NCBI GenBank assembly: GCA_022823305.1
Contig: JAJDXK010000018.1
Coordinates: 1 to 64,000, forward strand
Direction of reading: 5' to 3'
Length of the DNA: 64,000 nucleotides
Origin: Alphaproteobacteria bacterium
GTDB lineage: Bacteria; Pseudomonadota; Alphaproteobacteria; UBA828
Shown here: in pieces, positions 1 to 9,284 of the stretch
How positions within the stretch are numbered: position 1 is the stretch's first letter
Layout: every line of letters starts with the position of its first letter
Notes under the pieces: generated by a model
Databases searched by the model: none
What the model saw: the letters and a program-made list of their open reading frames with translations, nothing else
What the model was told of the DNA's origin: nothing
Position numbers and translations under genes: made by a program

Positions 1-1
1 C

Positions 2-136
2 GACTTCTACCGCACCTGGGTCGAGGACCCGCGCCGGGCGCAGCAGATGGTGGAATCCATCACCCGCGATTCCATCGGCGTCACCGGCTGCCCCGTCGAC
101 GGCATCCCCCAGCCGCAGAAGATGGCGGCGGAGTAG
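2..136 (+). CDS. C-terminal 44 residues of a protein that starts before the window
   Basis: An open frame enters from the left edge and ends at TAG 134-136. It encodes 44 residues beginning DFYRTWVEDP and ending PQPQKMAAE. Codon use is high-GC like the surrounding chromosome. I do not recognise the family from this tail, and no motif is visible. An intrinsic-terminator-like hairpin follows about 40 bases after the stop, so it is probably the last gene of its transcript. Confidence 0.6.
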   Translation, partial: DFYRTWVEDPRRAQQMVESITRDSIGVTGCPVDGIPQPQKMAAE

Positions 137-174
137 GGGGCGACCTCGCTTCCGCTACGCCGGAGCACGAACCC

Positions 175-199
175 GGACCCCGGCACCCCGCCGGGGTCC
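175..199 (+). terminator. Hairpin terminator after the first partial gene
   Basis: GGACCCCGG (175-183) and CCGGGGTCC (191-199) form a perfect 9-bp stem with a 7-base loop, followed by TTCT. The uridine tract is short, so strength is uncertain. It could also serve the remnant genes reading leftward on the minus strand. Confidence 0.6.
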
Positions 200-255
200 T
201 TCTCGTCCGGCGCCCCGCGCCGCAGATCGGCGCCTGTCGCGGCTCGAGTGCGCGT

Positions 256-405
256 TCAGACCTCGGGTCCCCAGTCGTCGTACGCTGGCAGATCGTCGGC
301 CAGCCGGAGCCACGGCAGCCTCGTGTCGGCGAAGATGTGATAGGCTGGCGCGGCCGCCGCCCGGTAGCGCAAGGCGCCGCAGAAGAAGCCGCCTTCGTGG
401 GCCAT
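256..405 (-). pseudogene. GFA-family protein remnant with its middle deleted
   Basis: ATG at 405 is preceded by a good ribosome site (AGGGAG). The 49-residue product starts MAHEGGFFCGALRYR, which is the N-terminal zinc-site segment of the GFA (glutathione-dependent formaldehyde-activating-like, Mss4-fold) family. It then jumps to HIFADTRLPWLRLADDLP, which matches the C-terminal segment of the same family. Roughly 60-70 residues with the remaining zinc cysteines are missing, so it is almost certainly inactive. It lies just downstream of an aminotransferase remnant on the same strand, so both look like leftovers of one former operon. Confidence 0.6.
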
Positions 406-434
406 CGTTCGTTCTCCCTGATTCGGTGTCGCCT

Positions 435-551
435 TCAGCCCCGTCCGCCCGACCGCAGCTCCCGAGCCATGGCGTCGAGGGCGCTCCGGATGGTCTCGAC
501 GATCCGGTCGATCTCCGCCCCGGTGACGATCAGCGGCGGCGCCAGGACCAC
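435..551 (-). pseudogene. C-terminal remnant of a class III aminotransferase
   Basis: Read on the minus strand, 38 codons end at TGA 435-437. They give VVLAPPLIVTGAEIDRIVET and a helical tail, the typical last helix of PLP-dependent class III (omega) aminotransferases (APPLI.T..EID). The frame is stopped by TGA at 552-554, where sequence character changes, so the N-terminal 400 or so residues have been lost. The break at about 552 is one edge of a rearrangement ending near 991. Confidence 0.6.
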
Positions 552-555
552 TCAA

Positions 556-991
556 CGGTATATTCGGACGACGAACTGCCAGAGCCTTAGACAAGAGGGA
601 GTGTAATTCGAAACACTCTCTAACCTATTGTATTTGCAGGAGTGTTCGTCCCATCCCGCTGGCAGCCCCACATACTTCCCAACACGACCGACAGGGTGAG
701 AGCGGGTTTCCCAATCCGATGCCGCGCCACTTCACGACGCTGACCGGTGCTCGGCCGGCGTTGCTCACGAGGAATCAGGCCCGTGGGAGATGACAGGGGC
801 GGCGGAATTATGTGCCAGAGAGGCGGTAGCCGCGCTTCCCCTCCGCTTCTTGGGGCAGGTAAGCATGCCTTTTGCCGCGGAGAGGCTGACGCCAATCGGC
901 GCTGTAATCTGTTGAGAAAGCCAAATTCTGGGGAGGGCAGAGTTCCACGCTCAACTACACAATTCATGGCCGGCCCTTACTGGCACACAAT
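556..991. other. Unassigned junction sequence between broken genes and the duplicated cassette
   Basis: This stretch of about 436 bases holds no gene I can support. It is less GC-rich than its surroundings and lies between the truncated aminotransferase end and the exact end of the duplicated cassette at 992. A minus-strand open frame of about 115 codons (620-967) has no recognisable motif. The short direct repeat GAATTGTGT appears twice on the minus strand close to the cassette end (about 963-990). It is probably mobile-element debris. Confidence 0.4.
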
Positions 992-1318
992 TCACTCGCC
1001 GATAGGCGGCGAGCAGGGCGCCGGGTTCATCACCATCACGTCCTGCTCCTGGATCGCGTCGAGCGCCCAGACCGACTGGATGAAGGCCTGCCATGCGGGG
1101 TCCGCGCTCATCGCGGCGCGGCGCCGCTCGCGGTCGGCGAGGCTCTCGTAGGCCCAGATCAGGACGACCCGGTGCAGCCGGCCGATCTCGGAGACGTAGA
1201 CGCCGATCAGGCGGCCGAGATGGCGCTCCTGGATGGGCAGGCCCTCCACCTCGTACTTCTGCAGCCAGCCCTCCACCGTGCCGGGGCGGAAGGTGTAGGT
1301 CCTGTGCTCGACGATCAT
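992..1318 (-). CDS. NIPSNAP family protein, copy A
   Basis: The 108-residue protein starts MIVEHRTYTFRPGTVEGWL, the standard opening of the NIPSNAP ferredoxin-like (dimeric alpha/beta barrel) fold. Its start overlaps the stop of the GMC oxidoreductase by four bases (ATGA, 1315-1318), so the two are translationally coupled. Family members are small and often sit beside catabolic enzymes; their biochemical role is poorly defined. Copy B (14080-14406) is the same length with few differences, mainly W/R, Q/K and S/G changes. It is the last gene of the duplicated unit, and homology between the copies stops immediately after its TGA. Confidence 0.85.
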   Translation of the reverse strand: MIVEHRTYTFRPGTVEGWLQKYEVEGLPIQERHLGRLIGVYVSEIGRLHRVVLIWAYESLADRERRRAAMSADPAWQAFIQSVWALDAIQEQDVMVMNPAPCSPPIGE

Positions 1319-2973
1319 TCCTCGCTCTCCCTGGCTGCCGCCTGAGGTTCGACCCCACCTCCAATGAACGCGGCCGCCTTCTCGCCGATCATGATGGCGG
1401 GCGCGTTGGTGTTGCCGCTCGTGATGAGCGGCATGACGGAGGCGTCGGCGACCCTGAGCCCGGCGATGCCGCGGACGGCGAGCCGGGCGTCCACCACCGC
1501 CATCGGGTCGGTGCCCATGCGGCAGGTGCCGACGGGGTGGAACGTGGTCATGGCATTGGCACGGAGCCACGCGGTGAGCTCCGCATCGCTCTGCACCGCG
1601 TCGCCGGGCGCAAGCTCGGGGCCGCGGTAGGCGTCGAAGGCCAGCTGCGCGACGACGTCGCGGACCATGCGGATGCCCGCGATGGTCGTGCGGCAGTCGG
1701 CCTCGCTCTGCAGATAGTTGGGCTGGATCAGCGGCGCATCGGCGGGATCGGCGGAGCGCAGGCCGATCCAGCCCCGGCTCTCCGGATTGACCGGGCCGAC
1801 GCGCATGCTGAAGCCGTGACTCTTCTCCACCGGCGCCTCCTTGAACGGATTGGGGAGGTGCAGGCTCGCGGCGCTCTCCAGCGCCGGCATGAAGTGCACC
1901 TGGATGTCCGGCGCCAGCGCCTCCGCACGGCTCTTGAGGAAGGCGCCGGCCTCGTAAGGGAAGGTCGTGGCGACGCCGCGGCCGAGCAGCATCCCTTCGA
2001 TGACTGAGCGGATCAGCCTGTCGGCCCTGAGCTCGCGGTAGAGGGTGATCGGCCTGGTGCAGGCGTAGGCGAGGACGCAGTCGACGTGGTCCTGCAGGTT
2101 GCGGCCGACGCCGGGGAGCTCGTGAACCACCCGGATGCCGTGCCGTCTCAGGTCGTCGCCGGTCCCGATCCCGGACAACATGAGGAGCTGGGGCGAGTTG
2201 ACCGTGCCGGCGCAGAGGATCACCTCGCGCTCGGCGCGGAGGGCTCGCGTCTCGCCACCCTGCGCGACCTCGATCCCCGTCGCGCGGCCCGCCTCCACGA
2301 TCACGCGGCGCACCAGGCTGTCGGTGAGAATCGCCAGATTGCGCCGCTGTCGGATCGGGGAGAGGAAGGCGGCGGAGGCGGAACAGCGCCTGCCGCGCCT
2401 GATGGTGAAGTCGTAGCGGCCAACGCCCTCTTGTTCCGCGCCGTTGAAGTCGTCGTTGAGGGGATGCCCCGCCTGTCGGCCCGCCTGGACGAACGCGTCG
2501 AAGAGTGGATTTTCACCGCGTGCGCGGCAGACCGTGAGTTCGCCGCCCGTCCCGTGATAGGTCCCGTCCCGCTCCACATGCCCTTCGGAGCGGCGGAAGG
2601 CCGGCAGCACCTCCTCGTAGGACCAGCCGGCGAGGCCCATCTGAGACCAGCGATCGTAGTCGTGGCGATTGCCGCGCACGTAGATCATGCCGTTGATGGT
2701 GGAGGATCCGCCCAGCACCTTGCCGCGCGGCCAGTAGAGCGAGCGGCCGTTCAGGCTCGGCACCGGCTCGGTGTGGTAGCGCCAGTTGTAGATGCCGGAC
2801 TGGAACAGCCGGCCCATCAGCATGGGCAGACGGAAGAGCGGATTGCGGTCCCGGCCGCCGGCCTCGATGAGGAGAACGGAGCGGTCGGGATCGGCGGACA
2901 GCCTGTTGGCGAGCACGCATCCCGCCGAGCCGGCGCCGACGATGACGTAGTCGAAGGCGCGCTCCCGGGGCAT
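1315..2973 (-). CDS. GMC family FAD-dependent oxidoreductase, copy A
   Basis: This 552-residue flavoprotein resembles choline dehydrogenase and other alcohol-oxidising GMC enzymes. The N-terminal FAD site is DYVIVGAGSAGCVLANRL (GxGxxG at residues 13-18). The GGSSTINGMIYVRG segment is the GMC signature, and the catalytic pair is His479 (TTFHPVGTCRMG) and Asn523 (SGNTNAP). No signal peptide is visible, so it is probably cytoplasmic. The true substrate cannot be read from sequence. ATG 2973 begins three bases after the UDG-like stop. Copy B (12425-14083) is also 552 residues and gap-free; the two are nearly identical at the N-terminus and more diverged around residues 150-400. Confidence 0.92.
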   Translation of the reverse strand: MPRERAFDYVIVGAGSAGCVLANRLSADPDRSVLLIEAGGRDRNPLFRLPMLMGRLFQSGIYNWRYHTEPVPSLNGRSLYWPRGKVLGGSSTINGMIYVRGNRHDYDRWSQMGLAGWSYEEVLPAFRRSEGHVERDGTYHGTGGELTVCRARGENPLFDAFVQAGRQAGHPLNDDFNGAEQEGVGRYDFTIRRGRRCSASAAFLSPIRQRRNLAILTDSLVRRVIVEAGRATGIEVAQGGETRALRAEREVILCAGTVNSPQLLMLSGIGTGDDLRRHGIRVVHELPGVGRNLQDHVDCVLAYACTRPITLYRELRADRLIRSVIEGMLLGRGVATTFPYEAGAFLKSRAEALAPDIQVHFMPALESAASLHLPNPFKEAPVEKSHGFSMRVGPVNPESRGWIGLRSADPADAPLIQPNYLQSEADCRTTIAGIRMVRDVVAQLAFDAYRGPELAPGDAVQSDAELTAWLRANAMTTFHPVGTCRMGTDPMAVVDARLAVRGIAGLRVADASVMPLITSGNTNAPAIMIGEKAAAFIGGGVEPQAAARESEE

Positions 2974-2976
2974 CGG

Positions 2977-3825
2977 CTACCAGTCCACAGGCCGGGCGCC
3001 CATCGCCTGCAGGCGTCGGTTGCAGAGGACGAAGGGGTTCTCAAGTGCCAGCACCTCGTCGGCCTCTGCGGGGTGCGGGCGCAGGATGACCCGCACCGAG
3101 GCGCCCGCATCTGCTGCACCGATGCCCGCCGCCGCGAATGTCTCCGCTGCCGCGTCGCCGAAGCCGATGAAGACGGTGGGCGATCCCTGTTGCACGAGAC
3201 GACCGAGAACCCGGACCATCACCGGCCGCCAGAGCGGCAGGTGGCCCTGCATCTGGTGCGGATCGCCCTCACGGCGGAAGCGGGAGAGCGTGAGCGAGGC
3301 GTTCAGCAGCAGCGCGCCGGAGGCGACCCAGCGCTCGGCCAGCGCCTCGGGCGCCTCTAGGTCGACCGCGCCTGCTTCGATGACCGCCAGCGTCTCCGGC
3401 CACCGCGCGAAGCTCTCGGCGTAGTGCGTCGCGCCGGTGCGCTCCGCGACGACGAGCTGGATGACCGCGCGCACGCTGGGGGAGAACATCTTGTCGAGCT
3501 CGCTCCAGCGGGCGACGTTGCCGGCCTCGAAGGCCCGCCCGGTCGCGAAGGCGGGGCAGGGATAGGGGTCCTGGCCCAGGATCACGCAGCGCACGTCCTC
3601 GGGCGCAATCCCGTCGAAGGCGCGCAGCATGTGCGCGCCCGCCGGCGCACCGGGGAAGCTCCTGCCGCGCCGGGCCGGAAAGATCGGCTCCCAGGGCTCG
3701 AGCGCGAGCGCGGCGTCGACTGCGTCGAAGGCCAATGAGACATCGCCGATGACATCGCGCCAGGGCGGATGAATGTCCTCATGCCAGCCCTCGAGCATCT
3801 CCCGGAGCGCAGTTCTCAGTTGCAT
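2977..3825 (-). CDS. Divergent family-1 uracil-DNA-glycosylase-like protein, copy A
   Basis: The 282-residue protein keeps much of the Ung core: VILGQDPYP (GQDPY at 84-88, with Pro where Ung has His), GRAFEAGN for the base-stacking Phe segment, and LLLNASLT (172-179) for the Asn-containing uracil pocket. The fourth motif is changed: HPA (251-253) and an acidic stretch replace the HPSPLS DNA-intercalation loop. It may therefore act on a non-DNA uracil-like ligand (inference). ATG 3825 is chosen because copy B has ATG at the aligned position. In-frame GTG codons at 3831 and 3849 are alternatives, and no ribosome site is well placed. It heads an operon with the GMC and NIPSNAP genes. Confidence 0.75.
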   Translation of the reverse strand: MQLRTALREMLEGWHEDIHPPWRDVIGDVSLAFDAVDAALALEPWEPIFPARRGRSFPGAPAGAHMLRAFDGIAPEDVRCVILGQDPYPCPAFATGRAFEAGNVARWSELDKMFSPSVRAVIQLVVAERTGATHYAESFARWPETLAVIEAGAVDLEAPEALAERWVASGALLLNASLTLSRFRREGDPHQMQGHLPLWRPVMVRVLGRLVQQGSPTVFIGFGDAAAETFAAAGIGAADAGASVRVILRPHPAEADEVLALENPFVLCNRRLQAMGARPVDW

Positions 3826-3924
3826 CGCCACGGCGCTGGCTTCTCCCACCTCCCGCAGAGCTTGACACTTGCGTTAAGTTCCACGATTCTGAAACTTGAC
3901 TGAATCGTCAACTTTTTTCTGGCC
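3826..3924 (-). promoter_or_regulatory. Promoter/operator region of cassette copy A
   Basis: Read toward the UDG-like gene, the region runs GGCCAGAAAAAA, then GTTGACG (a -35-like element), then AGTCAAGTTTCAG and AGTGTCAAGCTCTG. Two GTCAAG cores stand where copy B has GTCATG cores. The perfect palindrome of copy B (TGACACGCGTGTCA) is degraded here. Start site and -10 element are not clear. Confidence 0.45.
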
Positions 3925-4079
3925 TGACGTGGAAGACACGGCGGATCATGTCGGGATGTCGGTGAGGTGGTTGCGAAACAGCCGGCACTACGTCACCGCT
4001 CCCGCAGACGGGCCGTCCCGGATCGCCGGAGGTCGGGACGGGTCGCCTCTCGTCAAACGGATGCGGCAAGGAGGCTCCA
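3925..4079 (+). promoter_or_regulatory. Leader of the first ABC importer operon
   Basis: Cassette homology ends at 3924. The short spacer before the substrate-binding gene holds a hairpin (CGTCCCG 4014-4020 with CGGGACG 4034-4040) and a strong ribosome site (AAGGAGG) just before ATG 4080. No clear promoter hexamers were seen. Confidence 0.35.
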
Positions 4080-5249
4080 ATGAAGAGCAGTCATGAACCG
4101 AGGAATTCCGATCTCACCGGCCCCAGGGTCAATCGACGGACCCTGCTGAAGGGCGGTGCGGCAGCGGCGGGTGCTGCGGCGGCGGGCTCGCTCACCATCT
4201 TCTTGCGCACGGCGCGCGCCGCCGACACGCTGCGGGTGCTGTGCTGGCCGGGCTACGAAGAGAAGGACGTGATCCAGGAGTTCGAGGACACGCACGGCGT
4301 CAAGGTCGAGTTCAAGATCTACATCGGCGGCGAGCAGATGCTCCAGTTCTTCAACCAGACGCCGCGCGGGACCTACGACAACGTCCTGGCCGACGCCGAA
4401 TACATCCGCAAGCTTGCGGCCATCGATGCGGTCGAGCCCTACAACCCCGGCGAGGTGCCCGAGCTCGCCAACTACCACCCGAAATTCAACAACATGCACC
4501 AGGTGCAGGCGGGCGACGGGATGGTCTGGGGCACGCCGACGCGTTTCAGCTTCTACGCCATCTCGTACAACTCGGATCACATGAGCTTCGAGGAGAGCGG
4601 CGACTGGAACTCGCTCTTCCTGCCCAAGTTCGAAGGCAAGATCGGCATCTTCGACTGGTACCTGCCGAACATGGGCAACGCGAGCCTCGCGGTCCATCCC
4701 AACAAGGAGAATCCCTACGACCTGACCGACGAGCAGCTCGGTGCCGTGCGCGACTGGCTGCTGAGGCTCAGGCCCCAGGTCAACATGTTCGGCTCGGGCG
4801 CCCAGGCCATCGTGCAGGCGATGATCAACGGCGACGTCGTCGCGGGGATGATCGGCGACCTCGACATCGACCTGAAACTCGCCGGCTACACGAACATGGA
4901 ATCGACCATTCCGGTGCAGGGCGGCATCCGCTGGCAGGAAGTGGCCACCCTGTGCAAGCAGAGCGAGAACAAGGAGCTCGCCCTGGAATGGATCAAGTAC
5001 ATGAGCCAGGCCCACGTCCAGGCCAAGCTCGCCTACACCAAGGCGTTCAAGGCGCGCGGTCCCAACCTCAAGATCGCCGACCACTGGACGGAGGAGCAGA
5101 ACCAGCTCCTGGGCTATTATCCCGATCCGAACAACCCCGGCCAGATGTGGGTGGAGACGCTGATCGACCGCAGCGTCGGCCGCGACCTTCCCGTACAGCA
5201 GGAAGAGAAGGCTTGGATCGACATCTTCAACGAGTTCAAGACGGGCTAG
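4080..5249 (+). CDS. Spermidine/putrescine-type ABC transporter substrate-binding protein
   Basis: This 389-residue periplasmic binding protein has an N-terminal twin-arginine signal (NRRTLLKGG, residues 18-26) and an Ala-rich hydrophobic stretch. The mature part starts near AADTLRVLCWPGYEEKDVI, the usual opening of PotD/PotF-like binding proteins, and ends with a helical tail. Tat export is unusual for this family but seen in alphaproteobacteria. It is the first gene of a four-gene importer set (binding protein, ATPase, two permeases) followed by a nucleoside deaminase. The true ligand may not be a polyamine, because this family also binds other cations and nitrogen compounds. Confidence 0.88.
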   Translation: MKSSHEPRNSDLTGPRVNRRTLLKGGAAAAGAAAAGSLTIFLRTARAADTLRVLCWPGYEEKDVIQEFEDTHGVKVEFKIYIGGEQMLQFFNQTPRGTYDNVLADAEYIRKLAAIDAVEPYNPGEVPELANYHPKFNNMHQVQAGDGMVWGTPTRFSFYAISYNSDHMSFEESGDWNSLFLPKFEGKIGIFDWYLPNMGNASLAVHPNKENPYDLTDEQLGAVRDWLLRLRPQVNMFGSGAQAIVQAMINGDVVAGMIGDLDIDLKLAGYTNMESTIPVQGGIRWQEVATLCKQSENKELALEWIKYMSQAHVQAKLAYTKAFKARGPNLKIADHWTEEQNQLLGYYPDPNNPGQMWVETLIDRSVGRDLPVQQEEKAWIDIFNEFKTG

Positions 5250-5344
5250 ATCGCCGCAACCCCGCACGCAGAGGGAGGGTGCCGCGCGGCCGCGGCGGTG
5301 CGCCGGCCCCTTCCCGTGCCTGATCCGGGCGAGCCCGGCCGACG

Positions 5345-6478
<1,134 letters not shown>

Positions 6479-6517
6479 GCGCGGCCTGCGCAACGCCTCG
6501 CTGAGGACGGGAGTCCC

Positions 6518-7426
6518 GTGACCGAGGGCAGCGTCATCCCCCCCTCCAACAGGAGCCTGCTCAAGCCCGCCTTCCTGGCGCCGCCGGTCGGCTACTACCT
6601 GATCTTCTTCGTCGCGCCGCTGGCGTTCCTGGTCGTTCTCGGCTTCTGGATCGTGCGCGACTACCAGATCGTCGCCGAGTTCTCGGTCGGCAACTACGTG
6701 GACATCTTCTCCCAGTTCTTCAGCCGCTCGCGCTTCGGCTGGGCGCTGGTCCAGTCGATCTACATCGCGGTGACCACCAGCGTGTTCGCCGTCATCTTCT
6801 GCTACCTGCTGGCGATGGGGATCGTCTTCTGCATCCCCGAACGCTACCAGCGGCTCTTCCTCGTGCTCGCGATCCTGCCCTTCTGGAGCAGCTACATCCT
6901 CAGGCTCTTCGCCTGGCAGCTGATCCTGGCGCAGAAGGGGGTGCTCAACCACGTCCTCGGCGAGCTTGGCCTCGACGATCCCCTGATCATCACCAACACG
7001 CAGATCGGCACGCGCATCGGCCTGATCCACTACCTCGCGCCGATCCTGATCATCATCCTCTACGTCACGCTCATCAACGTGAACCGGAACCTGATCGAGG
7101 CGGCGCGCGAGCTGGGTGCCACGCGCCTGCAGGCGTTCTGGCGCGTCATCGTGCCGCTCAGCCGGCTCGGGCTGGTCTTCGCCTTCGGCTTCGGGGTGAT
7201 CGTCAGCTTCGGCGACGTGCTGTCGGGCCTCCTGCTGGGCGGCGGGATCGGCCGGTCCTGGCTCGGCTCCTACCCGCTCTACTCCAGCATGATCATGGCC
7301 GATTACAACAGCTACACCAATCTGCCGCGCACTGCTGCGCTGGCAACGATCATGGTCATCATCATGGTGGCGATGCTGGTGGTCGCCTACCGCATGGCCG
7401 ACCGGGCCAAGCGGCAGCTGGCGTGA
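6518..7426 (+). CDS. ABC transporter permease (PotB-like)
   Basis: The 302-residue inner-membrane protein has about six hydrophobic segments. It carries the binding-protein-dependent permease loop EAARELGATRLQAFWRVIVP (EAA motif, around 195-215), which contacts the ATPase. The GTG start at 6518 follows GAGGACGGGAG, a suitable ribosome site. It overlaps the next permease gene by four bases. Confidence 0.9.
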   Translation: MTEGSVIPPSNRSLLKPAFLAPPVGYYLIFFVAPLAFLVVLGFWIVRDYQIVAEFSVGNYVDIFSQFFSRSRFGWALVQSIYIAVTTSVFAVIFCYLLAMGIVFCIPERYQRLFLVLAILPFWSSYILRLFAWQLILAQKGVLNHVLGELGLDDPLIITNTQIGTRIGLIHYLAPILIIILYVTLINVNRNLIEAARELGATRLQAFWRVIVPLSRLGLVFAFGFGVIVSFGDVLSGLLLGGGIGRSWLGSYPLYSSMIMADYNSYTNLPRTAALATIMVIIMVAMLVVAYRMADRAKRQLA

Positions 7427-8247
7427 CGATGGGCCGCCCCGGCTACTATCTTCGCGAGAACGGCTATCGCATCGCCGGCCGGGTCTACCTCTTTCTCGGC
7501 TTCGTCTTCCTGCTGCTGCCGATCGCCTTCCTGATCCTCTTCTCGTTCCAGAAGAACGTCTATTCCTCGCTCCCGCTGCAGGGCTGGTCCCTCCAGTGGT
7601 ACGACAAGCTGGTCGACGACGGGGTCCTCTTCGACGCGCTGCTGAACAGCCTCTACGTGTCGCCGATCGCGGCGACGTGCGCCTCGGTCATCGGCTTCCT
7701 CGCGGCCTATGCGCTCAACCGCTTCGTCTTCCCCGGCCGCATCCTGACGGCGACGATCCTGATCCTGCCGATCCTGATCCCGCCGCTGATTCTCGGCGTC
7801 TCGCTGCTGGGCCTGCTGTCGCGCCTCGGCCTCCACGGCGAGCTCTACAGCATCATCATCGCGCATACGCTGCTGCTGACCGCGCCCGCCATGGCGATCA
7901 TCCAGCTTCGCCTCGCGCAGATGCCGCCGACGCTGGAGGAGGCAGCCTGGGACCTCGGTGCGAACGAGCTTCAGACCGTCTGGCGCGTGGTGCTACCTTG
8001 GGCACTGCCCGGCATCGCCGGCGGCTGGCTGCTCGCCTTCACCTTCTCGTTCGACGAGTTCATCATCGCCTGGTTCGTGTCGGGCTTCGACCAGACCCTG
8101 CCGGTCGCCGTCTACAACGTGATGATCGCCTCGCACGACCCCTCGCTCAACGCGATCGGAACGATCGTCTTCGGTCTGCTCCTGCTCACCCTGCTCGGCG
8201 CCGAGCTGCTGATCATTCCGCTTTTCATGCGACGCCGCAGGGTGTGA
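7423..8247 (+). CDS. ABC transporter permease (PotC-like)
   Basis: This 274-residue permease partners the previous one. It has six predicted membrane segments and the EAA loop LEEAAWDLGANELQTVWRVV. The start is taken as GTG 7423, which overlaps the upstream stop (GTGA); ATG 7429, two codons later, is an alternative. The conserved SFDEFIIAWF segment is typical of PotC proteins. Confidence 0.9.
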   Translation: MTMGRPGYYLRENGYRIAGRVYLFLGFVFLLLPIAFLILFSFQKNVYSSLPLQGWSLQWYDKLVDDGVLFDALLNSLYVSPIAATCASVIGFLAAYALNRFVFPGRILTATILILPILIPPLILGVSLLGLLSRLGLHGELYSIIIAHTLLLTAPAMAIIQLRLAQMPPTLEEAAWDLGANELQTVWRVVLPWALPGIAGGWLLAFTFSFDEFIIAWFVSGFDQTLPVAVYNVMIASHDPSLNAIGTIVFGLLLLTLLGAELLIIPLFMRRRRV

Positions 8248-8277
8248 CGGCACCGCACTCAGCGCAAGGAGGACACC

Positions 8278-8805
8278 ATGGACAAGAAGGACTACATGCA
8301 GCGCGCGATCGACCTCGCGCGGACGAAGATGCTCGAAGGCCGCGGCCACTGGCCCTACGGCTGCCTCATCGTCAAGGACGGCGAGATCGTGGGCGAAGGA
8401 TGCAACGACATGGGCTTCTCGCTCGACCCGACGGGCCACGGCGAGATCGTGGCCATTCGCGACGCCTGCAAGCGCCTCGGCACCATGGACCTCACCGGCT
8501 GCGAGCTCTACACCAGCTGCGAGCCCTGCTCGCTCTGCTCCAGCGCGATCTGGCTGACGAACATCGCCAAGGTCTATTACGGCGCGTCGCTGAAGGACTG
8601 CCGCGGGCACGGCTCGGACTTCGATCCGCTGCGCCACGACGTCGGCAAGCCGATTCACGAGCGCAGCATCCCGGCCGAGCGCGTGCTCGGCCAGGAGGGG
8701 AGCGCGCTGCTCGCCGAGTGGGCCGCACTCATCGAGAAGACACCCGCCATGCAGGAGGAGCGCAGCCGCCACGCGCCAATCGGCGAACGGTCCCGGTCCG
8801 AATAG
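8278..8805 (+). CDS. Nucleoside/nucleobase deaminase (cytidine-deaminase-like zinc enzyme)
   Basis: The 175-residue enzyme has the zinc-dependent deaminase core: HGE (54-56), where His binds zinc and Glu is the proton shuttle, and CEPCSLC with Cys81 and Cys84 as further ligands. Most relatives have HAE; Gly here is a small variation. The family includes guanine, cytosine and tRNA-adenosine deaminases, so the base is not fixed. A strong ribosome site (AAGGAGG) precedes ATG 8278, 30 bases after the permease. Co-transcription with the importer suggests the imported compound, or a product of it, is deaminated. Confidence 0.88.
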   Translation: MDKKDYMQRAIDLARTKMLEGRGHWPYGCLIVKDGEIVGEGCNDMGFSLDPTGHGEIVAIRDACKRLGTMDLTGCELYTSCEPCSLCSSAIWLTNIAKVYYGASLKDCRGHGSDFDPLRHDVGKPIHERSIPAERVLGQEGSALLAEWAALIEKTPAMQEERSRHAPIGERSRSE

Positions 8806-8843
8806 CCGTTGGCACAGCGAGACCGGGAAGCGGGAGGGGAGCG

Positions 8844-9257
8844 ATGAGCCTGGATGCCCTGCGAAAGCTGACCGACGTCGGTCTCTTCGTCGCCGATCTC
8901 GAGCGCGCCATCGCCTTCTATGGCGGGACGCTCGGTTTCGAGCTCAAGCGCCGCGACATCGGCTTCGCCGAGTTCCGCACCGAAGGTGTCGGCCTCGCCC
9001 TCTGGGAGGTTGAGGACGTGACCCAGGCGCTCGAGCTCGCTGATACGCCGCGCCAGGGTCTTGCGGCGATGGTCGCGGTCCGTGTGGAGACGGCGGAGGA
9101 GGTGGACGCGCTCCACGACACGCTGGTCGCCAAGGGCGTGACCATCGTCCAGGCACCGATGACGCACGCCTGGAACGCGCGCACGACCTACTTCAGCGAC
9201 CCGGACGGCAATCTCTGGGAAATCTACGCCTGGGTCGACGCCCCGCGCACGATCTGA
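8844..9257 (+). CDS. VOC superfamily (glyoxalase/bleomycin-resistance-like) protein
   Basis: The 137-residue protein shows one VOC module pair: LTDVGLFVADLERAIAFYGG at the start and YFSDPDGNLWEIYAW at the end. The final metal-ligand Glu (in LWEIY) is present, but the first His usually found in the opening strand is not evident (DVGLFV), so metal binding and activity are uncertain. It is the last gene of the importer-deaminase operon and converges on a TetR gene. Confidence 0.8.
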   Translation: MSLDALRKLTDVGLFVADLERAIAFYGGTLGFELKRRDIGFAEFRTEGVGLALWEVEDVTQALELADTPRQGLAAMVAVRVETAEEVDALHDTLVAKGVTIVQAPMTHAWNARTTYFSDPDGNLWEIYAWVDAPRTI

Positions 9258-9284
9258 GCCTCCGGACTGTGGTCGGGCGCGCCC

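Larger units (their letters stand above)
992..3924 (-). repeat. Inverted duplication, copy A (2,933 bp)
   Basis: This segment aligns base for base, in inverted orientation, with 11474-14406. It begins at the shared GGCCAGAAAAAA upstream of the promoter and ends at the NIPSNAP stop codon. Both copies are 2,933 bp, and the encoded proteins match in length gene by gene (282, 552, 108 residues). Copy A lacks the adjacent divergent TetR gene that copy B has. Confidence 0.85.
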
